This document shows positions 23,772-33,457 of a stretch of 64,000 nucleotides of DNA, piece by piece; position 1 is the stretch's first letter, and every line of letters starts with the position of its first letter. Under the pieces are notes generated by a model. It did not search any database. It was not told the origin of the DNA and was given only the letters and a program-made list of their open reading frames with translations. The stretch covers positions 5,194-69,193 of the forward strand of contig CAYYFE010000020.1 in the NCBI GenBank assembly GCA_964471115.1. The letters are read 5' to 3'. The stretch comes from SYFT01 sp964471115 (GTDB lineage: Bacteria > Acidobacteriota > Vicinamibacteria > Vicinamibacterales > SCN-69-37). Both the position numbers and the translations under genes were made by a program.

Positions 23772-26700
23772 CTATCCGCTCACCAGGCACGACCGGTCGA
23801 GCGTCGCGCGCATGTGGGCCGCCACGGCCTGCACCGCCGGCGGCTGCAACATCGTGATGTGTGTGCCAGGCACCACATCCGCGGTCACCGCGGCGGTGGT
23901 CCAACGGGCCCATCCGAGGCTGGCGTCTCCCGAAGCGACGGCCGGCCCGAGCGCGACGTCACGATCGGCCGCCGTGAGGACCACCACCGGGATGTCCAGG
24001 GGGCCGTGTGCCGGCCTGTACGTCGCGGCGGCCATGACGTTTGCGCGATACACGTCGACGTAGCGCAGGAACGTGTCGCGGCGGGTATCACCCGGCAACG
24101 CGCCGGCGCGCAACAACCGATCGACCAGCCAGCCGGCGTCGGCCGGTCCTGCCCCCTCGTCGCCGGGCGTCGTCAGGCCAAGGTCGATGCCGTAGAGGCG
24201 CTCGACGCGCGTGGCAATGTGACGCACCCAGTCGCGGGACGTGAGCGACGCAGGATCCTCGGCGTCCACACCCGGAGCCGCGTTGTCAAGCACGATCAGG
24301 GCGGCGACGTCCCGGCCGCGCGCCCGCAGCCGCGCGGCCACCTCAAACGCCACGAGCGCGCCGAACGAATGTCCGGCGAGGACGAGCGGACCGTTGTCGC
24401 GATCCCACTGCGCCAGCGCGTCCTCATAGATCGCGGCCAGCGTGGCGATGTCGTCAGGCGCGGCGGCCGGCCCCGACAGGCCCACGGCCTGCGCGCCCCA
24501 CACCGGCACGGCCGGGCCAAGCGCGGTCATGAGGTCCTGGAAGTACAGCAGACTGCCGCCGGCCCCGGGAAAGAGCACCAGCGGCGGGGTGCCGGGCTCA
24601 CCAGCCTGCAGCGGCACGATCGGTTGCGTGTCGCCGGCCGGGGCCGACGCCCGCAGCAGCGACGCCAGACGCTCGAGCGTCCGGTGCGTGAACAACGCGG
24701 TCAGCGGCAGGTCCACGCCAAATTCCTCGTGGATGCGCCCGGCCAGGCGGACGGCCCGCAGGGAGTGTCCGCCCAGGTCGAAGAAATCATCCGCCGGGGC
24801 GACGTGCGGCACATCGAGCACGTCCATCCAGATGCGGCGGAGGCGAAGCTCGACGAGATCCCGCGCGGTGGTCACCACCGAACTCACGCGCGGTTCGGGC
24901 AGCCGCTGTCGCAGGGCCCGCACGTCCAGCTTGCCGTTGGGCGTGAGCGGCAGCGCGGACACACCGGTGATCGTCGACGGACGCATGTAGGCCGGCAACC
25001 GCTCCAGCACCCAGGCCTGCAGCGACGCCACGACGTCCGTCGTCGCGTCCGGCTCGGGCACCACCCAGGCGTACAGCGCCGTTGCGCCGGGGCCATCCCG
25101 ATCCGGCAACACGACGGCCTGACGCACGTCCGGATGCGCCAACAGCACCTGCTCGACGTGCGCCAGTTCGATGCGGTACCCGCGCACCTTGACCTGCCGG
25201 TCTTCACGGCCCAGCAACAGCAGTCCACCCGCCGGCGTGAACCGGGCGACATCACCGGTCCGGTACGCGCGCGTCCCGTCAGGCAGACGTACAAACCGCT
25301 CGCCGGTCAGGGCCACGTCGTTGATGTAGCCCCGCGCCAGGGGCACCCCCGAGACGTACACTTCCCCGGGCATGCCGGCCGGCACCGGCCTCCTGGCGTC
25401 GTCGAGCAGCCAGATCGCGGCGTTGTCCACGGCGCGGTCGAGCGGGAGGGTGGCCGACGGCCACTGATGCCCGGGATCAAGCGCCAGCGTGAGCACGCCC
25501 ACCGTCGTTTCGGTGGGCCCGTAGTGATTAAAGACGCGACAGGACGAGGTACGCGCCAGCGTGGTGGCCCACGCCGTGCCCGAGGACTCGCCGCCCAGGA
25601 TCAACGCCCGGCGCGGCAGCGCCGGCGCGCCGGCATCGATCAGCGCGGCCAGGTGCGACGGCACGATCTTCAGGTAGTCGATGTCGTGCGCGCGCAGGTA
25701 CGACGCGAAGCGCGCGGGCTCGGTCGCGTCCCGCGACGACAGCAGATGTAGCGTCCCGCCCGTCACGAGCGAGGGAATGAGCACCGTGTGGCCGAGATCG
25801 GCGCCGACGGTGGAGACCATCGCGTGCTGCCGGCCCGGCTCGAGCGCGAGAGTCGCGCTGATGCTGGCCACATAGTTGGCCAGCGCGCGATGCTGCACGG
25901 CCACGCCCTTGGGGGCGCCTGTGGAACCCGACGTGAAGATCACGTAGGCGAGATGGTCGAGACCGATCGGCGTGGCGGGCGCCGCCTTCCCGGCCACGCC
26001 GCTCACCTGGAGCGCTGCGCTCGCCTCAGTCACGACGACCGCGGCGCCGGCCTGGCGCCACATCGCCTCACGCGCCGGCGCCGGCACGTCCGGATCGATC
26101 GGGACGAACGCACCGCCTGCCCTGAGAATGCCCAGCATCCCGACGATGAAGCGGGTGGTGCGCGGCGCGCACAATCCCACGGGCACGTCCGCGCCGACAC
26201 CGCGCGCGCGAAGGTCGGCCGCCAGTTCATCGGCGGCCGCCAGCAGTGCGCCGTAGGTCAGCCGGCCGTCCTCGGCCACCACGGCCGTCGCGCCGGGGGA
26301 CTGCCGCGCCGCCGCCTCGATATCCATGGGCACGGGACGCAGCGCGGCCGTCCCGGACGGCCGTCCCTGCAACACCGGCCGCGCATCCTCGGCGGCCATC
26401 AGCGGTAATGCCGCAATCGGCTGATCGACGTCGCGGCCCACCGCGTCGAGCACCTGCACCCACGCGTCTCCGAGACGCGCGATCGTCTCGCGGTCGAAGA
26501 GGTCGGTGTTGAAACCCAGCGCCGCCTGCAGCCGATCGTCGTCTTCGATCACCGTGAGCGTCAGGTCGAACTTGCCGTCGGCCTGCGGCAGTTCGATCGT
26601 CTCCGGCAGACGCAGGCCGTCGCCGCGCGCGGCGGCCGATCGGCGGCTGAGGAAGTTGAACGTGATGTCGAAGATGGGATTCCGGCTCGGATCCCGCGCC

Positions 26701-29700
26701 ACGCGCAGGCGCTCCACGAGCAGCGGGAACGGCAGATCGGCGTGGCTCAGCGCCGCGCGGCTGCGCCGGTTGACCTCGGCGAGGAACGCGCTGAAGGTCA
26801 CTCCGTCCTCGACGTGCGCGCGAATCACCACCGGCTCGACGAAGTACCCGATGATGCCGGCCACCTCGGGCAACGCCCGGCCCGAGGTCGGCGTGCCAAT
26901 CACCAGATCGCGTTCGCGCGTCCACCGGTGGAGCAACACGAGGAACGTTGTCAGCAGCAGGACGAACGGCGTGACGCCCCGGTCCTTCGCCAGGCGCTGC
27001 AGCGCCGTCGCCAGGGGCGCCGGCACGTCAAGCGTGACCGACTGCCCGTGATAGGTCTGCACCGCCGGCCTCGGGCGATCGGTCGGCAGGTCGAGACGGG
27101 CGCGCGGCTCGGCGAGAGCCTCGCGCCAGAACGCCCACGAGGCGGCGCCGGCCTCGCCCTCGATCCGCTCGCGCTGCCAGCGCGTGAAATCGTGGTACGT
27201 CCAGCCTCCGGGCGCGGCCTCCGGCGTCTGGCCGTCGGCCACCGCCTGTGCCTGAGCCGCAAGATCGCGTCGCAGCAACTCCAGCGACCACGCATCACAC
27301 GCGATGTGGTGCATGGTCACCAGCAACGTGACGGCATCGGCGCCGGCGAACCAGTGAAAGCGGATGGGCGGATCCGCCTGGAGATCGAACGGACGGGAGT
27401 GCGCGCGCTGCATCGCGTCGGCGAGGCGGTCGGCGGACCAGTCCCGGACGTCGGTCTCCTCCCACACGACGACCGTCTGCGCGCTCACCTGCTGGCTCAA
27501 CTCGCCGAGGTGTTCAACAAAACGCGTCCGCAGCATCGGGTGGCGGGCCACCACCCGCGACGCCGCCTCCCGCCACACCGCGGCGGGCTGGCCGGCGTCG
27601 ATCCGCAGCGGCAGGGACTGGTTGTAGGCGGCGCTCTCGGGCGCCAGCCGCCAGAGGAACCAGAGCGCGCGCTGGCCGTACGACAAGGGCGCCCGCTCGG
27701 ACGCCGCCGGCCGCGCGGCGGGCCCGGCCTCTCCGTGCTGCTCCAGCGACGTGACCACCGTCCGCGCCAACCATTCGACCGAGGCTTGATCGACGATTTC
27801 GGAGGCGGTCACCTGGATGTCGAGGTCCTGCTTCAGGGCGGCCGCCACCTGCAAGGCCATCAGCGAATCCAGGCCCGCATCACACAGCCGCTGCGTCACG
27901 TTCAGACGACGATCCTCGGGCACACCGAGAATGCCGCCCACGACCTGCTGGACGTAATCGGCCGCGGCCGACGCTCGCTCATCCGGCGGCGTGTTCCGCA
28001 AGCGGGCCGCCTGCGACGACGGAGCCGCCGGCCGGGCCGGCGCCGCAGTCGCCGCGGCGGGCGTGACCCGCGCCTCGGCGCCCTCGATCCAGTAGTCGTC
28101 ACGCTCGAAGGGATAGGTCGGCAGCGCCGCGCGCGGTCCGGAGCGGTACTCGACGGGCCAGTCGACGTGTGTCCCGCGTTCGTACGCGGCAGCAAGGGGA
28201 TGCGTGGCAGCACCGTGATCGCCGCGCGCCAGCGCGCGAAGTCCGGCCACCGCCTCGTCACGGCTCGACGCCACCACCGCCCGGCGATGGTCGAAATGCG
28301 CCCGGCCGATCGCCAACGTTCGCGCCACACCCGGCAGATCGCTGTCGGCGCGGCCGGCCAGATGATCGGCCAGCTGCTGCGCGCGCACGCGCAGCGCGCT
28401 CTCAGACCGTGCGGACACCGGCAGGACCCACGGACCGGCGCCGGACGAAGGCTCGGGAACCCGGACGGGCGCGCGGCCCATGACGACATGGACGTTGGTG
28501 CCGCTGATCCCGAAGCTGCTGACGCCCGACACCACGTCGCCGGACGTCACCCAGTCACTGTGTTCGGTCACCACGCGGGCGTCGAACCCCCGCCAGTCGG
28601 CGCGCGGATTCGGCGTCGAGAAATGCAGCGTGGGGGTCAGCGCGCGGTGCTCGTGCTGCAACACCACCTTGATCAGGCTGGCCACGCCGGCGGCCGCCTC
28701 GAGGTGACCGATGCTCGCCTTGACCGATCCCAGGTGCAGCGGACCGCGGCCCGGCCGCGGCTCGCCGAACACGCGTCGCAGCGCGTTGATCTCGATCGGA
28801 TCACCCAGCGACGTCCCCGTCCCGTGCGCTTCCACGTAGCCCACCTGCGACGGCTCACATCCGGCATCGTCAAGCGCCTGGCGCACCACACGCTGCTGGG
28901 CCGGACCACTCGGCACAGTGAGCCCGCTGGTGCGCCCATCGTGGTTCATCGCCGATCCGTGGATCACGGCGAGTACGGTGTCGCCGGCGGCGAGCGCGTC
29001 GGCCAGCCGCTTGAGCACGACGATGCCGCAGCCTTCGCCGCGGACGTAGCCATCGGCCGCCGCGTCGAACGTCCGGCAGCGCCCCGAGGGCGACAGCGCC
29101 CGCGCGTGGCTGAGCAGGATCGTCGTCTCCGGATTGATCAACAGGTTGACGCCGCCGGCCAGGGCCGCGTCACTTTCGCCGAGCCGCAGACTCTGCACCG
29201 CCAGATGCACGGCGGCCAGTGACGAGGAACAGGCGGTGTCCACCGCCAGGCACGGCCCGTTCAGCCCGAGCGCAAACGACACCCGGCCGGCGGCCGTGCT
29301 GGCCATGTTGCCGGTGCCGAGGTGGCCGCCGATCGCCAGCCGCTCCCGCAGCGACAGGCGGGCCGCGTAATCGGCGTTGCTGATCCCGACGAAGACTCCG
29401 GTGCGCGACCCGGCGAGCGCGCGGGGGTCAATTGCCGCATGTTCGAGCGCTTCCCAGGCCACCTCGAGCAGGAGGCGCTGCTGCGGATCAAGCGTCAGGG
29501 CCTCGCGCGGTGAGATGCCGAAAAACGCGGCGTCGAAACCGCGGATGTCGTCGAGGAAGGCGCCGAAGGACGCGCGGCTTCGCACGAGGGGATCGTCACT
29601 GCCCTCAAACCACGCCGGCTGCCAGCGATCGGCCGGGACGGAGCCGACCGCGTCGCGGCCTTCGGCGAGCACCTGCCAGAACGCGGCCGGCGAGACCGCA

Positions 29701-31382
29701 CCACCCGGAAATCGACAGCCCATGCCCACAATCGCGATCGGTTCGCGCTCGAGGGACGGCCCGCGGCCGCGACGCGTCTGCGCCGCCGGCGCGGACACCG
29801 CGGCGACTCCCCCGCCGCGAACACGCTCGACCGCCGCGGCCAGTGCGGCGATGGAGGGATGGTCGAACGGCAACGTCTGCGGCAACTCGATCGCCAACAC
29901 TTGCGAGAGCCGTTCCACCAGTTCGAGGCAGCCAATCGAGCCGAGGCCCAAATCGAAGAACCCGGCCTCGGTGTCCAGATCCTCGGGCGACGACTGTCCG
30001 AGCACCGCCGCCACCTCGGCCGCCACCAACGACGACAGTGCCGGCGCCGGTACGGCCGGCGGCGGCACGCGGACCTCAGGTGTCTCGCCGGGTTCCGGCA
30101 TCCGTGCGGCGGCCAGGCGCCGCAGGTCCAGGTCGTGCCCGTTGACGAACAACTGCGCGACTGCGGTGTGCAGCTGGCGCAGCGTATCTTTGCGTTCGAC
30201 GTTGGTGGCAATCGTCACCGCGCCTGTGCCACGCAGGGTGTCGCGGTTGAAGCCCGAGAGGTGGTCGCCGGGTCCCACTTCGACAAACGTCGTGATCCCG
30301 TCGGCGGCGAGCCGTTCGATGACATCGCGGAACCGCACCGTCGACACCCACTGGCGCGCCAGGACGTCGCGCACCTGATCGGGGTGCTCGGGCAGCCGCT
30401 GAGCCGTGACCGCGCTCCAGACCGGCACACGCGGGGTGCCGATGGCGAGCCGCGCGTACCGCTCGCGCAGCGAGGCCAGCGAGGCGGGAAACAGCGGCGT
30501 GTGCACGGGCCGATCGAGCGCCGGCAACCGGAACACCACTTCCCGGCGCGCCCGCGCCTCTCGTTCGATCGCCGCCAGCTCGTGTCCGTCGGCCCAGACC
30601 ACCAGTTGCTGGGGACAATTGTCGAGGGCGAGATACGCGCGCGGCGCGTCTCCGCCGAGGCGGGCGTCGAGCATGGGCCGCGACGCGGCCGACAGCGCCA
30701 ACATGCCGATCGATCCGGCGGTCACCGCCTCATCGATTCCCGCCGAGGCCAGGATGTCGCTCACCACGCGCATCAGGGCGACGAAGTCCTCAACGGCGCC
30801 CGAGGCCAGCAACGCGGCGTTTTCCCCGAAGCTGTGGCCCACCAGCGCGTCACACTCGAAGCCCAGGTCGCGCAGCAGCACCCACATCGCCAGGTCGCCG
30901 ACGAGCACGTCGCCCAGCGCGCGATACATGCGGTCGGCATCCGCGCGCGCGCCCGCCGGACCGGACGTCGACGGCCGGCTCGGCTTCGGCACGTGCGCCA
31001 GCGTGTCCATCCACGCGTCGACGACGGGAAACGCGCGATCCAGATCGCGCGCGAGCGTCGTGTGTTTGATACCCAGCCCGGGAAAGACGCAGGCGGTCCG
31101 GCTGCGCGACGCGGCCACGCCGGAAAACGCCGAGCCGCCGACCGCGAGGGGGCGCGCCGCGTGTTCGCTCTCGAGGTGCGCGAGGATTCGACGGCGCCCC
31201 GCCTCGAACTCGTCGGGCGTGGTGGCCACCAGCGCGACCCGATGGGGCGCCGGCCGCATGTGCACCGTGCGGCCGGCCAGATCGCTCAGCGGCACACCGG
31301 CGGCCTGCCGCAAATCACTCACGAGTTGTTCACGAGTCCGTCCCGCGAACGTCAGCAGGTAGATCCGGCCGTTCTGATCCAT
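23772..31382 (-). CDS. hybrid polyketide synthase / nonribosomal peptide synthetase (AT-ACP-KS-ACP-C-A-PCP-TE)
   Basis: This 2536-residue megasynthase starts at the ATG of a TGATG overlap with the upstream GT4 gene. Domains by motif: N-terminal AT (Ser184 in GHSFGE), ACP1 (Ser482), KS (about 543-970; Cys718 in DTACSSS, HGTGT, SIGHLEAA), a linker with no AT that keeps the post-AT LPTYPFERDDYW near 1095, ACP2 (Ser1173), C (H1358-H1359-x3-D1363, HHIACDAW), A (TSGSTGAPKG near 1816), PCP (Ser2207 in GGHSL) and TE (Ser2339 in GHSFG, His in GTHITML). A-domain pocket residues read D-L-T-K-I-G-H-V-G, close to the aspartate code. No KR, DH or ER is present in cis. The product would be an acyl/ketide unit amide-linked to Asp, released by the TE. 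Confidence 0.93.
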   Translation of the reverse strand: MDQNGRIYLLTFAGRTREQLVSDLRQAAGVPLSDLAGRTVHMRPAPHRVALVATTPDEFEAGRRRILAHLESEHAARPLAVGGSAFSGVAASRSRTACVFPGLGIKHTTLARDLDRAFPVVDAWMDTLAHVPKPSRPSTSGPAGARADADRMYRALGDVLVGDLAMWVLLRDLGFECDALVGHSFGENAALLASGAVEDFVALMRVVSDILASAGIDEAVTAGSIGMLALSAASRPMLDARLGGDAPRAYLALDNCPQQLVVWADGHELAAIEREARARREVVFRLPALDRPVHTPLFPASLASLRERYARLAIGTPRVPVWSAVTAQRLPEHPDQVRDVLARQWVSTVRFRDVIERLAADGITTFVEVGPGDHLSGFNRDTLRGTGAVTIATNVERKDTLRQLHTAVAQLFVNGHDLDLRRLAAARMPEPGETPEVRVPPPAVPAPALSSLVAAEVAAVLGQSSPEDLDTEAGFFDLGLGSIGCLELVERLSQVLAIELPQTLPFDHPSIAALAAAVERVRGGGVAAVSAPAAQTRRGRGPSLEREPIAIVGMGCRFPGGAVSPAAFWQVLAEGRDAVGSVPADRWQPAWFEGSDDPLVRSRASFGAFLDDIRGFDAAFFGISPREALTLDPQQRLLLEVAWEALEHAAIDPRALAGSRTGVFVGISNADYAARLSLRERLAIGGHLGTGNMASTAAGRVSFALGLNGPCLAVDTACSSSLAAVHLAVQSLRLGESDAALAGGVNLLINPETTILLSHARALSPSGRCRTFDAAADGYVRGEGCGIVVLKRLADALAAGDTVLAVIHGSAMNHDGRTSGLTVPSGPAQQRVVRQALDDAGCEPSQVGYVEAHGTGTSLGDPIEINALRRVFGEPRPGRGPLHLGSVKASIGHLEAAAGVASLIKVVLQHEHRALTPTLHFSTPNPRADWRGFDARVVTEHSDWVTSGDVVSGVSSFGISGTNVHVVMGRAPVRVPEPSSGAGPWVLPVSARSESALRVRAQQLADHLAGRADSDLPGVARTLAIGRAHFDHRRAVVASSRDEAVAGLRALARGDHGAATHPLAAAYERGTHVDWPVEYRSGPRAALPTYPFERDDYWIEGAEARVTPAAATAAPARPAAPSSQAARLRNTPPDERASAAADYVQQVVGGILGVPEDRRLNVTQRLCDAGLDSLMALQVAAALKQDLDIQVTASEIVDQASVEWLARTVVTSLEQHGEAGPAARPAASERAPLSYGQRALWFLWRLAPESAAYNQSLPLRIDAGQPAAVWREAASRVVARHPMLRTRFVEHLGELSQQVSAQTVVVWEETDVRDWSADRLADAMQRAHSRPFDLQADPPIRFHWFAGADAVTLLVTMHHIACDAWSLELLRRDLAAQAQAVADGQTPEAAPGGWTYHDFTRWQRERIEGEAGAASWAFWREALAEPRARLDLPTDRPRPAVQTYHGQSVTLDVPAPLATALQRLAKDRGVTPFVLLLTTFLVLLHRWTRERDLVIGTPTSGRALPEVAGIIGYFVEPVVIRAHVEDGVTFSAFLAEVNRRSRAALSHADLPFPLLVERLRVARDPSRNPIFDITFNFLSRRSAAARGDGLRLPETIELPQADGKFDLTLTVIEDDDRLQAALGFNTDLFDRETIARLGDAWVQVLDAVGRDVDQPIAALPLMAAEDARPVLQGRPSGTAALRPVPMDIEAAARQSPGATAVVAEDGRLTYGALLAAADELAADLRARGVGADVPVGLCAPRTTRFIVGMLGILRAGGAFVPIDPDVPAPAREAMWRQAGAAVVVTEASAALQVSGVAGKAAPATPIGLDHLAYVIFTSGSTGAPKGVAVQHRALANYVASISATLALEPGRQHAMVSTVGADLGHTVLIPSLVTGGTLHLLSSRDATEPARFASYLRAHDIDYLKIVPSHLAALIDAGAPALPRRALILGGESSGTAWATTLARTSSCRVFNHYGPTETTVGVLTLALDPGHQWPSATLPLDRAVDNAAIWLLDDARRPVPAGMPGEVYVSGVPLARGYINDVALTGERFVRLPDGTRAYRTGDVARFTPAGGLLLLGREDRQVKVRGYRIELAHVEQVLLAHPDVRQAVVLPDRDGPGATALYAWVVPEPDATTDVVASLQAWVLERLPAYMRPSTITGVSALPLTPNGKLDVRALRQRLPEPRVSSVVTTARDLVELRLRRIWMDVLDVPHVAPADDFFDLGGHSLRAVRLAGRIHEEFGVDLPLTALFTHRTLERLASLLRASAPAGDTQPIVPLQAGEPGTPPLVLFPGAGGSLLYFQDLMTALGPAVPVWGAQAVGLSGPAAAPDDIATLAAIYEDALAQWDRDNGPLVLAGHSFGALVAFEVAARLRARGRDVAALIVLDNAAPGVDAEDPASLTSRDWVRHIATRVERLYGIDLGLTTPGDEGAGPADAGWLVDRLLRAGALPGDTRRDTFLRYVDVYRANVMAAATYRPAHGPLDIPVVVLTAADRDVALGPAVASGDASLGWARWTTAAVTADVVPGTHITMLQPPAVQAVAAHMRATLDRSCLVSG

Positions 31383-32542
31383 CAAACGCCCAAGGATACA
31401 CCGGGCTCCTCGGCGAGGAGGCCGCGATAGAGGGCCAGCCAGTCGTCCCGTTCGCGCTCCGGACTCAACGCCGCGGCCATCACCCGCGCGCCGTCCGACA
31501 GCCGCTGCGCCAGCGCGTCGTCGGTCAGCACCCGATTGATGGCGCGGGCCATCGCGCCGGGGTCGCCGTGCGGCACCAGCAGCGCCGACTCGCCGTGCAC
31601 GAACACTTCCTTCATGCCGCCGATCGCGGTGGCCACGACGGGCACGCCCAGCGCCGCGGCTTCCAGTACCGCGTTGGGCAACCCTTCACGCGCCGACGAC
31701 TGCACGTACACATGCATCCGGCGCAACTGCGTTCCCACCTCCGCGTTGGGAAACCAGCCGGTGACCGTCATCTCACGGGTCAGCCCCAGTTCGGCGGCCA
31801 GTTCGGCGGACCATGACGCTTCGTCGTCGTCAGCGAATGCCCCGGCCAGCAGCAGACCGCGACGCCGATCCCGCGCCAGCGCGCCGTAGGCGCGGACCAG
31901 CAGCGGGATGTCCTTCACGGTGCGGAACTGGCCGACGGTACCGACCACACCGCGATTGACCTCCGTCAGCGACCAGGGCGCATCATCGGACCGCCGGATG
32001 ATGCCGCTGCGAATCACCGAGTGCCGGCCGGTGAGCGGCACATCGGCGGCCACACGCGTGAGACATTCGTCGTTGACCGAGGTGATCCACGTCGCGCCGC
32101 GCAGGACCGGCAGGAGCAGCGCGCGGGTCGACGGTTGATCGAGCAGCGTCATCACATCCGACCCCCGGATGCTCGCGATGACCGGTCGCGCCGCGCCGCG
32201 CCGGGCGACGCCGAGGCAGGGATACGCCGCGGGCAGGAAAAAACCGTGAAACATGGCGAACCGCGCGTCCTCGTCGAGGCGCGCGATGTACTGGCGCAGC
32301 GCGAACAACCCGCGCTGGCCCCACGGCTGTTCGTGAAAGAACCGATGCACGCACACCCCATCGTCATCAACGACGTCGCCGTACCCGGTGGCGCCGGCGC
32401 GCTCGACCGGTGTGACCACGTGCACGGCGTAGCCGCCGTCGCGCAGATACCGGGCCAGCCGCGCGGAGGCCACGGCCACGCCACCGCCCTCGGGCGGATA
32501 ACTGGTCGTGCTCAGACAGACACGGGGCTGGGCGGGAGACAT
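31382..32542 (-). CDS. glycosyltransferase family 4 protein
   Basis: The 386-residue GT-B enzyme begins MSPAQPRVCLSTTSYPPEGGG. Further landmarks are FHGFFLPAAYPCLGVARRG, VIASIRGSDVMTLLDQ, GVVGTVGQFRTVKDIPLLVRAY (22 overall), VYVQSSAREGLPNAVLEAAALG (E-G-x-P-x-x-x-x-E) and VVATAIGGMKEVFVHGESALLV (22 overall). It follows the beta-propeller gene with a 5-nt gap and is coupled to the PKS/NRPS gene by TGATG. It is therefore an integral part of the biosynthetic operon and implies a glycosylated product. Confidence 0.9.
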   Translation of the reverse strand: MSPAQPRVCLSTTSYPPEGGGVAVASARLARYLRDGGYAVHVVTPVERAGATGYGDVVDDDGVCVHRFFHEQPWGQRGLFALRQYIARLDEDARFAMFHGFFLPAAYPCLGVARRGAARPVIASIRGSDVMTLLDQPSTRALLLPVLRGATWITSVNDECLTRVAADVPLTGRHSVIRSGIIRRSDDAPWSLTEVNRGVVGTVGQFRTVKDIPLLVRAYGALARDRRRGLLLAGAFADDDEASWSAELAAELGLTREMTVTGWFPNAEVGTQLRRMHVYVQSSAREGLPNAVLEAAALGVPVVATAIGGMKEVFVHGESALLVPHGDPGAMARAINRVLTDDALAQRLSDGARVMAAALSPERERDDWLALYRGLLAEEPGVSLGV

Positions 32543-32547
32543 CGGGT

Positions 32548-33411
32548 TCAGAACTGAGCGAGGACCGCGCCATCCACCACGGCCAGCCATCGGCCATCGT
32601 CGCGACGCACGGCATCGAGATGATGCATGCCGACGGCGTTCCAGCCGGCGCGGCTCGCGCGCAGGATCGGGCTGCCGGGCACTTCCTCTTCGTCGTACCC
32701 CGCGGGCGACAACTGCCGCACGTGGAAGGCGCGCAGGCTGTGCCCGTACCAGGGCCAGGCGTCCTGCGCCACGCGAATGAGCCGGCCATCCTCGATGAGC
32801 ATCCGCCCGCCGGGCCGCGTGCGGCTGCGATTGCCGGGCCACAACGGGCTGGCCGGGTGCGGCGTCCAGCCCGTCTCCAGCCGATCGCTCGAGAACAGAC
32901 ACAGTTCGTCGAGCCCCCGCTGCGCGAACATCCACCAGCGATCCTCGAATCGCAGCAGCGTGGCGTCGGCGTACGCGCCGCGCAGCAAGGTGGACACGCG
33001 CCGCCATCCCCGCGGGAACCGATCCGCGACGTACAGGTGCACCGCGCGATCCTGCCGGCTCTCGGGCACCATGTAGATCGCGCCCTCCCACGCAAAGACG
33101 TGCGGATAGGACAGGTGGAACGGCTCGCGCAACACTGACGACTGATACACCCACGAGACACCGGCATCGAGGCTGGTCGCGCACGCGATCTCCCCGCGTT
33201 CGGTCTCCGCGTTCCAGACCTCGAAGAACAGCCACCAGGCGCCGTCGTGACGCAACAGGAACGGATCAGCCACCGCGCGGCCGGGCAGGTCGCTGACATC
33301 ACGGGCGGTCAGCGCCGGACGGCCGCCCGCGCGCTCAGGCGCGAGGGTCGACAACGAGGAACCGGTGTAGACGCTGATCGACCATTGCTGGCGCAAACGA
33401 GGGGACGACAT
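32548..33411 (-). CDS. five-bladed beta-propeller protein (GINT1 N-terminal / GH43-like)
   Basis: The 287-residue protein shows repeated propeller blades: VADPFLLRHDGAWWLFFEVW, YPHVFAWEGAIYMVPES, YADATLLRFEDRWWMFAQRG, and a conserved W-P-x-N-x-x (LWPGNRSRTRPGG) followed by a His-bearing MHHLDAVRRDDGRWLAVVDG. The D-P-F, P-E-S and final H-H-L-D pattern matches the domain found at the N-terminus of glucosamine inositolphosphorylceramide transferases and in bacterial sugar loci. It heads the PKS/NRPS operon and probably modifies or recognises the glycan part of the product. Catalysis is not demonstrated by the sequence. Confidence 0.7.
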   Translation of the reverse strand: MSSPRLRQQWSISVYTGSSLSTLAPERAGGRPALTARDVSDLPGRAVADPFLLRHDGAWWLFFEVWNAETERGEIACATSLDAGVSWVYQSSVLREPFHLSYPHVFAWEGAIYMVPESRQDRAVHLYVADRFPRGWRRVSTLLRGAYADATLLRFEDRWWMFAQRGLDELCLFSSDRLETGWTPHPASPLWPGNRSRTRPGGRMLIEDGRLIRVAQDAWPWYGHSLRAFHVRQLSPAGYDEEEVPGSPILRASRAGWNAVGMHHLDAVRRDDGRWLAVVDGAVLAQF

Positions 33412-33445
33412 TACGGGAGGTTTGCGGTGGCCGAGATCCGGGCCT

Positions 33446-33451
33446 TAGTAT
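33446..33451 (+). promoter_or_regulatory. -10 hexamer TAGTAT with leaderless spacing
   Basis: TAGTAT ends exactly 6 nt before ATG 33458. A poor -35 candidate, TTGCGG, lies at 33422-33427 with an 18-nt spacer. It sits in the 46-bp divergent gap between the two biosynthetic operons. Confidence 0.45.
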
Positions 33452-33457
33452 ACCCAG

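Noticed and set aside
26742..29222. 826-codon plus-strand open frame antisense to the hybrid synthetase
   Set aside because: It is a compositional shadow of KS, ACP and C domains that are intact on the minus strand.
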